Position numbers and translations under genes: made by a program. Below the pieces are notes generated by a model. It had not been told where the DNA came from and ran no database searches. It saw nothing but the letters and a program-made list of their open reading frames with translations. Positions 7,087-18,179 of a stretch of 41,269 bases of DNA are shown here, piece after piece (position 1 is the stretch's first letter; each line of letters begins with the position of its first letter). The DNA lies in NCBI GenBank assembly GCA_020439505.1, contig JAGQSO010000244.1, positions 1 to 41,269 of the forward strand. The letters are read 5' to 3'. The stretch is from Acidimicrobiales bacterium. GTDB taxonomy: Bacteria; Actinomycetota; Acidimicrobiia; Acidimicrobiales; Iamiaceae.

Positions 7087-8981
7087 GTCACCACGCCCAC
7101 CACCGTGTGGGCCACCAGCGCCGCCCCATAGGCCAGGGCGAACATCGAGGTGAAGGCGATGGTCGGCCACTTTCGGGAGTTCGACTCCCGCCGGAGCACC
7201 GCCACCGTGGACAGGCATTGGAGGGCGTAGACGAAGAACACCAGGAGTGCCGCCACCGTCGGCGGAGTGAAGACCGGGTTGCCGGAGTCGTCGGTCACCT
7301 CCTTGACCCTCTCAGGCAGCGACCCTTCGTCAGCCGACGCGGTGGTGACCGACAGGGTGCTGACGAACACCTCACGGGCCGCCAGGCTCCCGATGATGGC
7401 CACGTTGACCTGCCAGTTGAAGCCCAGCGGTTCGAACACCGGCTCCAGCGCGCTGCCGAGCCGGCCGGCCACGCTTTGTTCCATCTGGTAGCTGGCGGCC
7501 TCGGCCGGAGCCAGATGGGCCGGGGCATGGACCCGGGGGAACGTGAGCAGGAGCCAAAGCACGGCGGTGACGGTCAGGATGACGGTGCCGGCCTTGCGGA
7601 CGAAGGCCCACACCCCGTCCCACACGAAGAGCGCCACGGACCCGACGGTGGGCATCCGGTAGGGCGGCAGCTCCATCATCACCGGGGAGGTCGGGGCCCG
7701 CAGGGCGGTCCGGTTGAGGATGCCGGCGTAGATCAGGCCCGAGACTCCCCCCAGGAAGTACAGCCCGAACATGACGAGGCCCTGGGCGCCGAACGGGCCC
7801 AACACCCGCTGGTGGGGGACGAAGGCCGCGATGAGCAGGGTGTAGACGGGCAGGCGGGCCGAACAGGTCATCAGGGGTGCGGCCATCATGGTGGCCAGCC
7901 GTCGCCGTTCGCTGGGGATGGTGCGGGTCGACATGATCCCGGGGATGGCGCAGGCGAAGGCTGACAGCATGGCCACGAAGCTGCGCCCTTCGAGCCCGAA
8001 CCGGCCCATCACCCGGTCGGCCAGCAGGGCGGCCCGGGCCAGGTAGCCGATCTTCTCCAGCAGGGCCAGGATGGTGAACAGGATGGCGATCTGGGGGATG
8101 AACACCAGCACCCCGCCCACCCCGGCCACGATCCCGTCGCCTAGGAAGGACCCGAGGGTGCCGCCGATGTGGTCGGTGACCAGGCCGGCCAACCACACGA
8201 ACATGGTGTCGAGGGCGTCCATGGCCGGTGCGGCCACTGTGAACACCGCTTGGAACAAGAGCGCCATGGTGGTCACGAACAAGGCGGTGCCGGCCGCCGG
8301 ATGCAAGATGACCCGGTCGATCCGCTGGGTCCGCTCGTCGACGGCCGGCTGGGTCACGGCTACCGACAGAACCGAGTCGACCCAGCCGCTCAACTCGGCT
8401 CCGCCGCTCGGCGGGTCGACGATCGGTCGATCCCACCCCAGCGGCTCCTCCAGCAGGTGGCGCACGGCGTCCATCCCGATTCCACGGTGACCGACCACTC
8501 CCACCACCGGCACGCCGAGGGCCAGCGACAGCCGGTCCAGGTCGACACGGCCATGACGGGCGATCACCTCGTCGAGCATGGTCAACACCAGCGCGGTCGG
8601 CAGCCCGAGAGCCAGTACCTCGGCCACCAGCAGCAGCGACCGTTCCAGGGTGGTGGCGTCGGCCACCACGAGCACCGCGTCGGGGGGCTCGACCTCTTCC
8701 ACGTGACCGGTGAGGGCCCGATACACGATCTCCTCGTCGGGACTGACCGGTGACAGGCTGTAGGTGCCCGGTAGGTCGACGAGGGTCACCTCGCCCGCCT
8801 CGGTCCGTACCGAACCTTCCCGCCGACTGACGGTTACCCCCGGATAGTTGGCGGTCTTGGCCCGCATCCCGCAGAGGGCGTTGAACAACGTGGTCTTGCC
8901 GGCGTTGGGGCTCCCGGCCAACGCCACCACCAGGTTGTCGGTACTGGTGAGCAGAGCCCCGTCCGCGCCATGACAGCTCAT
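7083..8981 (-). CDS. feoB: Ferrous iron transport protein B
   Basis: A 632-aa inner-membrane Fe(II) transporter with a cytoplasmic GTPase. The G1 loop GSPNAGKTT is at residues 23-31, switch I contains YPGVTVSRREG, and the G3 motif is DLPGTYSLSP. A long membrane part from about residue 220 includes the gate-type segments around CAIPGIMSTRTI and MTCSARLPVYTLL, whose Cys residues are typical of the FeoB pore. It is shorter than E. coli FeoB but of normal length for actinobacterial forms. Its ATG overlaps the feoA stop by 4 nt, and its own stop overlaps the start of the next small gene, so the three are coupled. Confidence 0.97.
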   Translation of the reverse strand: MSCHGADGALLTSTDNLVVALAGSPNAGKTTLFNALCGMRAKTANYPGVTVSRREGSVRTEAGEVTLVDLPGTYSLSPVSPDEEIVYRALTGHVEEVEPPDAVLVVADATTLERSLLLVAEVLALGLPTALVLTMLDEVIARHGRVDLDRLSLALGVPVVGVVGHRGIGMDAVRHLLEEPLGWDRPIVDPPSGGAELSGWVDSVLSVAVTQPAVDERTQRIDRVILHPAAGTALFVTTMALLFQAVFTVAAPAMDALDTMFVWLAGLVTDHIGGTLGSFLGDGIVAGVGGVLVFIPQIAILFTILALLEKIGYLARAALLADRVMGRFGLEGRSFVAMLSAFACAIPGIMSTRTIPSERRRLATMMAAPLMTCSARLPVYTLLIAAFVPHQRVLGPFGAQGLVMFGLYFLGGVSGLIYAGILNRTALRAPTSPVMMELPPYRMPTVGSVALFVWDGVWAFVRKAGTVILTVTAVLWLLLTFPRVHAPAHLAPAEAASYQMEQSVAGRLGSALEPVFEPLGFNWQVNVAIIGSLAAREVFVSTLSVTTASADEGSLPERVKEVTDDSGNPVFTPPTVAALLVFFVYALQCLSTVAVLRRESNSRKWPTIAFTSMFALAYGAALVAHTVVGVVT

Positions 8982-9241
8982 CGGTGAGCTCCTTTCGGAC
9001 CGGATGTCGCGGTCTCGACCACCTCGACCTCGATCAGGCGGGCCGACTCGCGGCGCAGCCCCAGCCGGTAGCCCCGCAGGACGTAGACGGTGGGGTCTCC
9101 GAGGGGAGCCCGCCGTTCGACGGTGACGGTGGTACCGGGGATGAAGCCGACGTGTTCGAGGCGCACCTCTAGCCTGTTGTCGGTGGGGGTCACCGCCCGC
9201 ACCACCGCGGTGGTACCGACCGCCACATCGCTGAGGGGCAC
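8978..9241 (-). CDS. feoA: Ferrous iron transport protein A
   Basis: An 87-aa SH3-like FeoA protein with the typical LEHVGFIPGTTVTVERRAPL and YVLRGYRLGLRRESARLIEV pattern. It is a cytoplasmic partner of FeoB. It begins with GTG at 9241 and no strong Shine-Dalgarno sequence is visible. The stop overlaps the feoB ATG. A palindromic box resembling iron-dependent DtxR/IdeR sites lies 43-65 bp upstream, so iron repression is likely. Confidence 0.93.
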   Translation of the reverse strand: MPLSDVAVGTTAVVRAVTPTDNRLEVRLEHVGFIPGTTVTVERRAPLGDPTVYVLRGYRLGLRRESARLIEVEVVETATSGPKGAHR

Positions 9242-9283
9242 GGTTTGAATGCCACCCCTGGTCAGGCCCGGAGATCGTTGTTC

Positions 9284-9306
9284 GTTAGGAATGCCTAACC
9301 CTAACG
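9284..9306. promoter_or_regulatory. Candidate iron-responsive (DtxR/IdeR-like) operator of feoAB
   Basis: GTTAGG-AATG-CCTAAC is a perfect inverted repeat at 9284-9299, followed directly by a further CCTAAC half-site. The TTAGG/CCTAA arms match the arm sequence of the known IdeR consensus, although the 4-bp centre differs from the usual 19-bp box. Its location just upstream of feoA makes metal-dependent repression the best reading. Confidence 0.5.
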
Positions 9307-9354
9307 GGGCGGGAGCGACCTGTCACTGTCTCGTCGGTCACGACCCGGTGGGAC

Positions 9355-10074
9355 TCACGGCCCTGTTCCGTCGCACCACAGCTCGTTCTCCTCGTCGTCG
9401 GCCACCCCGGCATCCGCGGGGAGGATCGCGTCGTCGACCAGAGGGATCACGTTGTGACGGGCAGCCTCGGCCCGCACCAGATCGGCGGCGGCAGCGGCAA
9501 AGGGAAACCACGGCGAGAGCTCCTCGACGCCGCCGACCCGGGCCGCCCAGGTGTCGATCCAGGAACCGAGGTGGTCCCGCAGGAACGACCTCGCGCAGCG
9601 GGCGGTGGACTTCTCGTCTTCGGTCGAGCCGGACTCGATCGCCTCGGCCTCGGCCAGCACCGCCACCGCCATGAACTCGAGCTGGGCCAGCACGTGGTCC
9701 GGCCGTTCGTCGACGACGGCCATACCCAGAGCCCGGTAGAAGCCCGCCACATCGGCCAACCGCGGGGTCACTCCACCGGCGTTGGATGCCACGTTCGATC
9801 CCTCGTAGGGAGCGACCCGACCCAGGTCGAACCACCGCACCCACAACCCCGCCAACTCTTCTACCTCCAGGTCCGAGGGGGCCACACCGTCGAGTCGGGC
9901 CAGCGCGGCGGATGCCCGGCCCGCTCTCAGAGCACCTCGCAGCGCTTCGATCCCCTCGGGGTCGACCAGCAACCGCCCGTCGGGACCCAGGGCCTCGGCC
10001 AGCAGGATGAAGGCCACCGACCGGGCCCGGAGCTCGGTCGCCTCCTCGAGGGTCTGCACCGAACCCACCGTCAC
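9355..10074 (-). CDS. TorD/DmsD-family molybdoenzyme assembly chaperone
   Basis: A 239-aa all-helical cytoplasmic protein. The PYEGSNVAS motif (about residues 92-100) and the ERPDHVLAQLEFMAV motif are the two signatures of TorD-type chaperones, which bind the Tat leader of a molybdoenzyme and guide cofactor insertion. The start is a GTG at 10074 that overlaps the stop of the gamma-subunit gene as GTGA, which rejects the longer upstream start. It is the last gene of the four-gene molybdoenzyme operon, so its client is almost surely the alpha subunit encoded at 12148-15675. Confidence 0.9.
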   Translation of the reverse strand: MTVGSVQTLEEATELRARSVAFILLAEALGPDGRLLVDPEGIEALRGALRAGRASAALARLDGVAPSDLEVEELAGLWVRWFDLGRVAPYEGSNVASNAGGVTPRLADVAGFYRALGMAVVDERPDHVLAQLEFMAVAVLAEAEAIESGSTEDEKSTARCARSFLRDHLGSWIDTWAARVGGVEELSPWFPFAAAAADLVRAEAARHNVIPLVDDAILPADAGVADDEENELWCDGTGP

Positions 10075-10991
10075 CCCTCCAGTTCCAGGGCCGCGACAGT
10101 GGTGGCGGGGCACTTGCGAGGTCCGACGTCGCGCCGTCTCCCCGACCAGACGGCGAAGGCACAGGTCGAAACGGTGCCCGGCTTGAGGTCCATCTCACCG
10201 TCGTCGGCCGCCCCGAGCGGTTTGACCAGTACCACGCTCCAGCCGTCCTCGCTATGACGGCCCCGACCGCGGGCGTCCTGGGTGGGGGCCGAGGTGGTGG
10301 TGCTGAAGCTGTAGGCGATGGCCTTCTCCACCGAGGTGAACCGGGTGGTCCTGCCGGCCACGGGGTTCTTCACATGGATGGCCGGTAGCCATTCGGTCGC
10401 CCCTGCCTCCACGTAGCTGTCGATGGTGACCTCGTCGGCGGGCGTCTTCCAGATGATCGGATAGGTGTCGACGCTGCGGTTGGGGAAGGCGGCATCGAGT
10501 CCCTCGTCGCCCTTTGCCACCATCCGTTCCCAGTCCGCCTTCCAGTGCAACAGGGTCACCGGGACGGTCGCCGTGCCCATCATCCTCATCGCCTCATCGG
10601 CGTCGCCGGGCGCCAGCAGGACGGCACAGGCGTCGCGGTAGTCATCCACCCGGATCGTCTGGTCGTTCACGTCCAGGTCCTCCCAGTCGAGCCGGAAGGC
10701 GATCCGTTCACCGTCGTGGGCGGATCGGACCCGCACCCGGGTCACCGCCGGGTTCAGCTGCTGGGGCAGGGTCATGTTCTGGGGGCCGAGCTCGATGTCG
10801 GTGTAGGGGCTGTCGCCCCACGAGTCGTGTCCCGGGTCGAGCTGTACGCGCTCGACCCGTCGTGAGTACACACCTCGTCCGTCGTAGCGGTCGCTCTTGG
10901 AGCACGCGGCGAAGGCCACGGAACCGGCGCCCACAAGTGCTGCTCCCTTGAGGAGCGACCGGCGGGACGGGGCGGGAGCTTGCTGGCTCAT
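10071..10991 (-). CDS. Haem b gamma subunit of a type II molybdoenzyme (ethylbenzene dehydrogenase gamma-like)
   Basis: A 306-aa exported subunit. The leader has a classical Tat motif SRRSLLK (residues 9-15), a hydrophobic stretch and Cys30 in FAAC, so it could be a Tat lipoprotein. The mature part follows the EbdC/DdhC/SerC pattern: a lipocalin-like haem b protein, with a Met-rich strand leading to VTLLHWKADW and a late FAVWSGRRRDVGPRK segment. In the characterised relatives haem iron is held by Met and Lys, so a Met near MRMMG and the Lys in GPRK are the candidate ligands. It would pass electrons between the beta subunit and an outside carrier. Confidence 0.88.
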   Translation of the reverse strand: MSQQAPAPSRRSLLKGAALVGAGSVAFAACSKSDRYDGRGVYSRRVERVQLDPGHDSWGDSPYTDIELGPQNMTLPQQLNPAVTRVRVRSAHDGERIAFRLDWEDLDVNDQTIRVDDYRDACAVLLAPGDADEAMRMMGTATVPVTLLHWKADWERMVAKGDEGLDAAFPNRSVDTYPIIWKTPADEVTIDSYVEAGATEWLPAIHVKNPVAGRTTRFTSVEKAIAYSFSTTTSAPTQDARGRGRHSEDGWSVVLVKPLGAADDGEMDLKPGTVSTCAFAVWSGRRRDVGPRKCPATTVAALELEG

Positions 10992-11015
10992 TGCGCCTCC
11001 TCGGGAGGTATCGGT

Positions 11016-12147
<1,132 letters not shown>

Positions 12148-12155
<8 letters not shown>

Positions 12156-15100
12156 TGCTGCTCCCAGTGGTGTTGATGTATGCGCCTTCTATGAACTTCT
12201 GCATCGAGGTGTTGGCACTGCCTGGGCGGTAGCCCTTCTTGGCCGGATGCCAGTCCCCCTCGCCGTCCTCGCCCCCGTCCTCGGCCTTGGTGAACTTGAC
12301 GAAGGACTCCTTGGGAGCACCTACCGCTCCGTACACGTCGAGCTCGAAGCCCTTGCCGATCACCTGTCCGACGCCGTCCTTGCGGTGCATCGAGTCGGTC
12401 AACAACGTCGGCCGGAGCCAGGCCCGGGTGACCGACTGGTGGCTGCCGTAGCGGTAGCCAGCCTGGTAGTCGGTGCGAGGGTTGCGGGCCAGACCGTCCT
12501 CTCTGGTCTCGTGGCCTTCGACGCTGCCGTGGGTGGAGACGTGGAAGTGGAACCAGGCCCGGGCAACGTGGCGGACCACCGACGGGTTCACCCGGGCCCT
12601 GACCATCCAGCGGAAGACCTTGTAGTCCTCGGGGTTGTCCTGCCACCCCTTGAACGGTCGATCGGCGGGGTCGGCGTCGACCCACACGTAGTCGCCGTCT
12701 CGGACGCCGATCTCCTCGGCGTCGTCGGGGTGGAGGTCGACGTAGCCCTCCGACATCCAGGGCTTGCGCTTGTCGTGGCGGTAGAAGTCGCCGAAGGGAC
12801 CGAAGATCAACACGTCGAGGTCCGTCGAGGCACCCATCGAGTGGCAGGCGTGACGGAACTTGGGAGTGACCAGCACGTGGCTGAACCCGTCGGTTCTCAG
12901 CGGATGCTTGGACTTCACGATCTCATCGGGGGTGCGCACGATGTGTCGGACCTGTCTGACCTCGGCCGACATGTCGTCGGGGTCGAGGCCGTAGTCCTTG
13001 GGCTGGGCGGGCTTGATCAACGGATGGGGTTCGGCCACGAGCACACCGGGCTCGTAGATGGTCCCGTCGACCGGCTCGCGGTGGACCGGCAGGTTCTCGC
13101 CGTACTCGATGAACTCGTCCTCGTCCCGGTAGAACTCGAGCCGTCCGGACTTGGTGTACCAGGGCTTGGACTCGTTGGTCTGCTCCCAGCCCACGACCCT
13201 GGGGGTGGTGCGCATGAGGAACGTGAACGGTGTCCCCTGCTTGCAGGACTCGTGCAGGGCATCGAAGGAGTAGCCGCGGGTGGCGTTGCCGGCGTCGAAC
13301 ACCCGCTGGATGTAAACCCCGGGGTTCTTCTCGGTGACGAAGCGCCAGTAGTCACCGAAGCGGGGATCGTCGAGTTGTTCACCCAGGGCTCGGGCCACCA
13401 GGGCGTTGCACTCCATGTCGTCACGGGTCTCATGTACCCGCTGCATGGGCGTGGCGGGCCAGGCCTGGAGGAACGAGTTGGTGACCGACCCGTAGACGTC
13501 GGGCAACTGGCGCTCGGGCCAGGAGTCGACCCCGAACACGATGTCGGCGTACTCGCACGACGCCGTCCAGTACCACTCGTGGTGGATGATCATCTCGATC
13601 TTGGGCAGCGTGTTGACGAACACGTCGTGGGCACCCTTGGCGTTGCCCAGCAACGAGTTCGAGTTGGCGAAGTGCATCGTCTTGGTCGGCGTCGGCATGT
13701 GGGTGTCGCCGGTGAAGTTCTTGTTGCCGATCTTCAGCGGCCGGTCGCCGTTGTTGTAGAAGTGGGCCGACTCCCCCTTGAGCCTCTTGTTGAGCTTGGC
13801 CGGGGCGGCGGGATCGAGGGTGATGTCGAAGGGGTCCTCGTAGGTCCACTGGTTGATCCCCGAGAACGACGGGAGGCGGTAGTTGCCCGAATAGCTCCCG
13901 ACCGAGCCACCGAAGTGGCCGACGTTGTTGGTCAACGAGGCGAGCAGGATGATGGCTCGACCCGAGTTGTCGTTGTTGTAGAAGTGGTTGGGGCCCATGC
14001 CGCTGACGAACAGCGTCTTGGCCGGGTTGGCGGCGATGTCCTTGGCCAACTCCTCGATGGCCTCGACCGGGACCCACGAAACCTTGGACATCTTCTCGGG
14101 CGAGCAGGTGTCCATCAGGTACTGCTTGACGGCGTCGAACACCGGCCGGACCTTCAAGGTCGACCCGTCGACCAAGGTGACCTCGAAGGTCCCCTCGAGT
14201 GCCGGGTCCACCCCGGCCGGGAAGTTGGTTCCGGTGTGGTCGTGGGTGACGACCGACGGGCCGTTGCGGGCCGTGTCCCAGACCACCTGGTCACCCCAGG
14301 CCTCCCGCAGATCACGGGGCACGTATTGGAGGGGCTGTTCGGCCGGAGGGGGAAGGACCTCACCCGGTTCGGTGAGCTTCACGGTGCGGAGATCGGCGTT
14401 GGCGTAGCCGGCGATGATGTCGCTGGCCTTGAGCAGCTTCATGTTGTCGGTGCGCACCAGCAACGAGAGATCGGTCTGCGTCTTCACGAACTGGGCGTCA
14501 TAGAGGTTGTCGCGCACCACCACGTGGGCCATGCCGAAAGCCAGGGCGGCGTCGGCGCCGGCTCGGATGGTGATGGCCCGATCGGCCTTGCAGGTCGAGG
14601 ACTGGTATTCGGGGGCGATCGTCACCACCTTGGCTCCGTGGAGCCGGGCCTCGGTCAGCCAGTGACCGTCGGGCATCTTGGTGGCGATCCAGTTCATCCC
14701 CCACAAGGTGATGAGGTTGGCGTTCTCAGCGGTGTTGAGGTCGAAGTCCAGGCTCTGCTGGCCGGTGACCATCGGGTGTCCGGGGGGAAGGTCGGTGTGC
14801 CAGGCGAAGCTGTCCCAGTGGCGCCCTCCATAGGACTCAGATGGGTCGACGTCGCGGACGGCCACATCGAGCAGCGCCATCATGTTGGTCAGGCGGTAGA
14901 AGCCACCCACCCGGAAGGGGGCGTTGAACGGCATGCCTCCCCGGAACTTGAGGACCTGGGTCCCAGCGTGGTGCATGGCCTCGATCATCTCGGGCTCGTA
15001 GTAGCCCTGGTCCTCGAGCCGCTTGGCCCCCTCGTCACCGCTGTAGGTGGTGGCCACGTCGATGTAGACCCGAGCTGCCAACGCCGCGGCGTCCTCGTGG

Positions 15101-15675
15101 GACATCTTGACGAAGTTCTCCTTGCCGCGGCCGCTGCGGTACTTGAGGGGTGGCTGACCGTCGTCACCACGGGGCATCCCGGCGTCGACCCAGTCCTTGA
15201 ACCCCTTGCGGACGTAGCAGCCCTTGACCCGACGGTCGCTATAGGCCCGCCGCACGTAGGCGAGGCCCGACACGCAGGCCCGGGGATCCCAGCGATTCGA
15301 CGCCTGGTTGCCGTAGAGGTCGGTGGCCTTGTGGTATCCGAACGAGGGGTCGGCGTACACGGCGATGCCGTTCTTGACGCTGGCCTTCAGGAGGCATCCG
15401 TGGGTGTCGTTGGGCGCACAGAGGTAGTGGTAGGTGCTGTCGGGCGTGTAGAGGTCGCGGTACACGTCCTCCCAATCCCGATTCGGGTAAGCGGCCAGCG
15501 GGTTGGGGATCGCCTCGATGGGCTGGAGCTGGCGGAGATGCCCCGCCAGCTCGGCCCGTCCCGCCGCCCCTGTCATCACCGCCACCAGGCTTGCCGCACT
15601 TCCGGCCAGCACCGCACGTCGCGTGACCGGATCCCTCCGATCGGTCGTCGCTGTCGGCTCGTGGTCTTCGCCCAT
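12148..15675 (-). CDS. Molybdopterin catalytic alpha subunit, type II DMSO reductase family (NxrA/NarG-like)
   Basis: An 1175-aa bis-MGD enzyme predicted to work outside the cytoplasmic membrane. The start at 15675 is set by the Shine-Dalgarno sequence GGAGGT, 4-5 nt upstream; a longer frame begins 54 nt earlier. The leader carries a twin-Arg motif TRRAVLAG (R19, R20) and a hydrophobic stretch. The first Fe-S site has His83, Cys86, Cys94 and Cys134. HTDLPPGHP, with Asp295, aligns with the NarG segment that supplies the Mo-ligating Asp, which places it in type II. Family members act on nitrate/nitrite, selenate, (per)chlorate, dimethyl sulfide or hydrocarbons. Substrate and direction cannot be fixed here, though nitrate/nitrite is the best guess. 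Confidence 0.93.
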
Positions 15676-15792
15676 GGGCACCTCCAACATCTCGATGCTG
15701 CAGTCAGAAGACCAGTCGGGGACGCCCATTCATAGGGACTTAGGTCCACCATGAATTGATCGCGAAAATAGATAGGAAAATCAGCCGCTCCT

Positions 15793-15813
15793 ACCCGGAA
15801 TCACCTTCCGGGT
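15793..15813. terminator. Hairpin between the APH gene and the molybdoenzyme operon
   Basis: ACCCGGAA-N5-TTCCGGGT is a perfect 8-bp stem placed 25 bp after the stop of the minus-strand APH gene and about 120 bp before the alpha-subunit start. On the minus strand a GATTTTCC run follows some 10 nt later, so it may terminate the upstream operon. It could equally be an operator or a leader hairpin for the molybdoenzyme operon. Confidence 0.4.
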
Positions 15814-15837
15814 GACAACTAGGACCAGACCCCTGGG

Positions 15838-16746
15838 TCAGCGGAGTTGCCAGGTGTGGGGGGCGTTGTCACGGATCGTTTCCACCCTTCGGCGGGCTTC
15901 GGCCGCCCAGGTCTGGTTGCGGTCCCGCACACCGACTGCCCAGGCGATGACCCACAACTCGTAGACCGCCAAGTAGGTGGCGAACCCGGGCCACGGACGC
16001 GGGTCGTGATCGAAGCCGCGGAGGAAATCCTCCAGGGTTGCCGGGTCGGCGCCGTAACGGGAGACCGCCACCGCGGCGGGGGCCGCGTCGTAGGAAGCGC
16101 CACCAATCCCGCCCAGTTCCAGATCGGTGAGGAGGGGGCCGTCGATCGAGTCGACCACGTTGCCCCGGTGAAGGTCTCCGTGGACCACGGCGCAACCCAG
16201 GGGGTCGTCGTCCACCGCCGACCGGTAGGCGTCGGCCAGCATCGCGGCCCGCGCCCGGACGAAGGCGACCTGGGGGTCGTCGTCGGGAAGGCCCGCGACC
16301 GCGTCAGTCACCGCCGCCAGCGGATCGAAGGGCGCAACCGCGGCGGCCGACGACGCGGTTCGGAGTCGAAGCGTCCTGGCCAGCCGGCCGAGGTCGTACG
16401 GGCCGGACGGGGCGGCGGGCTCGCTCCAGCTCCACGCCGTCACCACGTCGCCGTCCACCGTCCACGGTTGGTCCGCCGGCTCCACCAGAGCGGTGACGGG
16501 AACCTCGAGGTGTTCCAACAAGCGCGCCAGTTGGACCTCGCGTCGGGCCGTCGCCCAGGCCGATTCCGAGCCCGAACGCACCCGCACGAGGAACGGCCCA
16601 CGTCGCACCACCAGGGCGGCACCGTCGCGGATCACCTCGGTGGACGGCGGCGTGCTCGGTCGTTGCGAGGCGGGCAGGGCGGCCAGGAGTCGGTCGAGGA
16701 CCCGTTCGGCCGACAGGCGTCGATGATGGTGGGAGTCGCCGGCCAT
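15838..16746 (-). CDS. Aminoglycoside phosphotransferase/kinase-like (APH) family protein
   Basis: A 302-aa protein kinase-fold phosphotransferase. The catalytic loop is VVHGDLHRGNVV, with the invariant Asp and Asn, and the metal-binding position follows in LLTDLELGG. In most APH proteins this reads IDW/IDF, so the Asp is kept but the context differs. An N-terminal lobe (GPFLVRVRSGSE) precedes it. APH-fold proteins phosphorylate antibiotics, choline, sugars or other small hydroxyls; this sequence does not favour a resistance role. It starts 17 nt after the PLP-enzyme gene and is likely its operon partner. Confidence 0.8.
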   Translation of the reverse strand: MAGDSHHHRRLSAERVLDRLLAALPASQRPSTPPSTEVIRDGAALVVRRGPFLVRVRSGSESAWATARREVQLARLLEHLEVPVTALVEPADQPWTVDGDVVTAWSWSEPAAPSGPYDLGRLARTLRLRTASSAAAVAPFDPLAAVTDAVAGLPDDDPQVAFVRARAAMLADAYRSAVDDDPLGCAVVHGDLHRGNVVDSIDGPLLTDLELGGIGGASYDAAPAAVAVSRYGADPATLEDFLRGFDHDPRPWPGFATYLAVYELWVIAWAVGVRDRNQTWAAEARRRVETIRDNAPHTWQLR

Positions 16747-16763
16747 GGGGAGGTCCCCGACGA

Positions 16764-18152
16764 TCAGAGCGGGGGCAACGCCTGTTGCTCATCCATCATC
16801 TGAGCCATGAACATCTTGATGAACTCGTCGGCCTCGTCGTTCATGCCGCCGGCCACGCCGCCGTACACCGCTCCCGAAGCGGCGGGCTCCTGGCCCTTCT
16901 CCTTGGCGTAGGCCACCGCCTCGGCCAGGTCGGCCACGAAGGCCTCGACCACACCGTCTTGGGTCTGAGGACGGGTGACCGCCATGTGCAGGGCATTGGG
17001 GTACTGCTGACCGTTGAACCGCCAGCCCCGGGGCCGCATGAAATCGTTGACGTGGTAGATGTCGAACTCGTCGCTGGTGAAGCTGAACAAGAAGGTGGGC
17101 TCGCCCAAGATCTTCAGCTCAGGGTGGCTGCGCACCGCGTCCTGCATGGCCTTCGAGGTGTCGAAGATGGCCTTGGCGTAGGACCGGTAGCCCTCCTTGC
17201 CGAGCTGCACCATGGCCGCCCAGGTGGCGGCCAGCAGGCCGCCGGAGCGGGAGCCGTCCATGCCGGGCGAGCAGTACTTGCCTCCGGTCCAGTCGGTGAG
17301 GAAGAAGTACTGGGAGTTGCGCCACGACTTGTCGCGGAACAGCACGGTCGAGGTGCCCTTGAAGGCATAGCCGTACTTGTGGGTGTCAGCTGAGATGCTG
17401 GTGACGCCGGGCAGGCGGAAGTCGAACACCGGAATGTCCAGACCCAGTTCCTGACCGAAGGGCAGGATGAAGCCGCCCAGACAACCGTCGACGTGGAGCG
17501 GGATCCCGGCCTCGACCGCCAGGTCCGAAAGGGCCTCGATCGGGTCGATGGTGCCGTAGCCGTAGTTGCAGGCCGAACCCATCATGCCGATGGTCTGGTC
17601 GTCGATGTTGGCCCGCACCCACTCGACGTCGACCTGGGTGGTGACGGGGTCTACAGGGGCCCGACGGAGCTCGACGCCGAACAGGTGGCAGGCCTTGTCG
17701 AAGGCGGGATGGCCGGTCTCGGGCTTGATGAAGTTGGGCCGGGTGACGCCGCGGTCCTGGGCCGCCTTCTCGCGGTAGGCGAGGACGGCATGGGTGATGC
17801 TGCCCGTACCGCCGCTGGTGACCAGGCCTACCGGTTCGCCGTCGGTCACCGCGTCGGCGTTGAACAGGTCGAGGGTCATGGCCAGCACTTCACCCTCGTA
17901 GCGGGTGGCGCTGGGGCAGATGTCGCGCTGGAGGATGTTGACGTGGGCGTACAGCCCGAACACGTCGTTCATGAACGAGTAGTGATCGTGGTCGCCGCAG
18001 TACATGGTCCCCGACACCCGGCCGGTCTCCCAGGACTGATCTTCTTCTTTGGCCAGCTGGGTCATCTCGGCCAACACGTCGGCGCGGTCACGGCCCTGTT
18101 CGGGGAAGGTGCGGTTGACCGGGAAGCGGTCGGCGTAGGGATAGCTGCTCAT
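16764..18152 (-). CDS. PLP-dependent decarboxylase/lyase (sphingosine-1-phosphate lyase/GadB fold type I)
   Basis: A 462-aa PLP enzyme of the group II decarboxylase family. LVTSGGTGSI is the phosphate-binding region, HVDGCLGGFILP supplies the Asp that binds the pyridine nitrogen, and DTHKYGYAFKG carries the Schiff-base Lys. The GTMYCGDHDHYSFMNDVFGLYAHVN start and the SATRYEGEVLAMTLDLFNAD segment are closer to sphingosine-1-phosphate lyase-like proteins than to classical glutamate decarboxylase. The substrate is not certain. The ATG at 18152 has an AAGGAA box upstream; the longer open frame overruns the neighbouring tag gene. An inverted repeat at 18180-18195 may be its operator. Confidence 0.87.
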   Translation of the reverse strand: MSSYPYADRFPVNRTFPEQGRDRADVLAEMTQLAKEEDQSWETGRVSGTMYCGDHDHYSFMNDVFGLYAHVNILQRDICPSATRYEGEVLAMTLDLFNADAVTDGEPVGLVTSGGTGSITHAVLAYREKAAQDRGVTRPNFIKPETGHPAFDKACHLFGVELRRAPVDPVTTQVDVEWVRANIDDQTIGMMGSACNYGYGTIDPIEALSDLAVEAGIPLHVDGCLGGFILPFGQELGLDIPVFDFRLPGVTSISADTHKYGYAFKGTSTVLFRDKSWRNSQYFFLTDWTGGKYCSPGMDGSRSGGLLAATWAAMVQLGKEGYRSYAKAIFDTSKAMQDAVRSHPELKILGEPTFLFSFTSDEFDIYHVNDFMRPRGWRFNGQQYPNALHMAVTRPQTQDGVVEAFVADLAEAVAYAKEKGQEPAASGAVYGGVAGGMNDEADEFIKMFMAQMMDEQQALPPL

Positions 18153-18179
18153 GGTGGGTTTTCCTTCCGCCCCTCGAAA

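Noticed and set aside
15740..15790. A possible FNR/NNR-type box near TTGATCGCGAA in front of the molybdoenzyme operon
   Set aside because: Only one half matches TTGAT; the other half is poor, so an anaerobic operator cannot be claimed.
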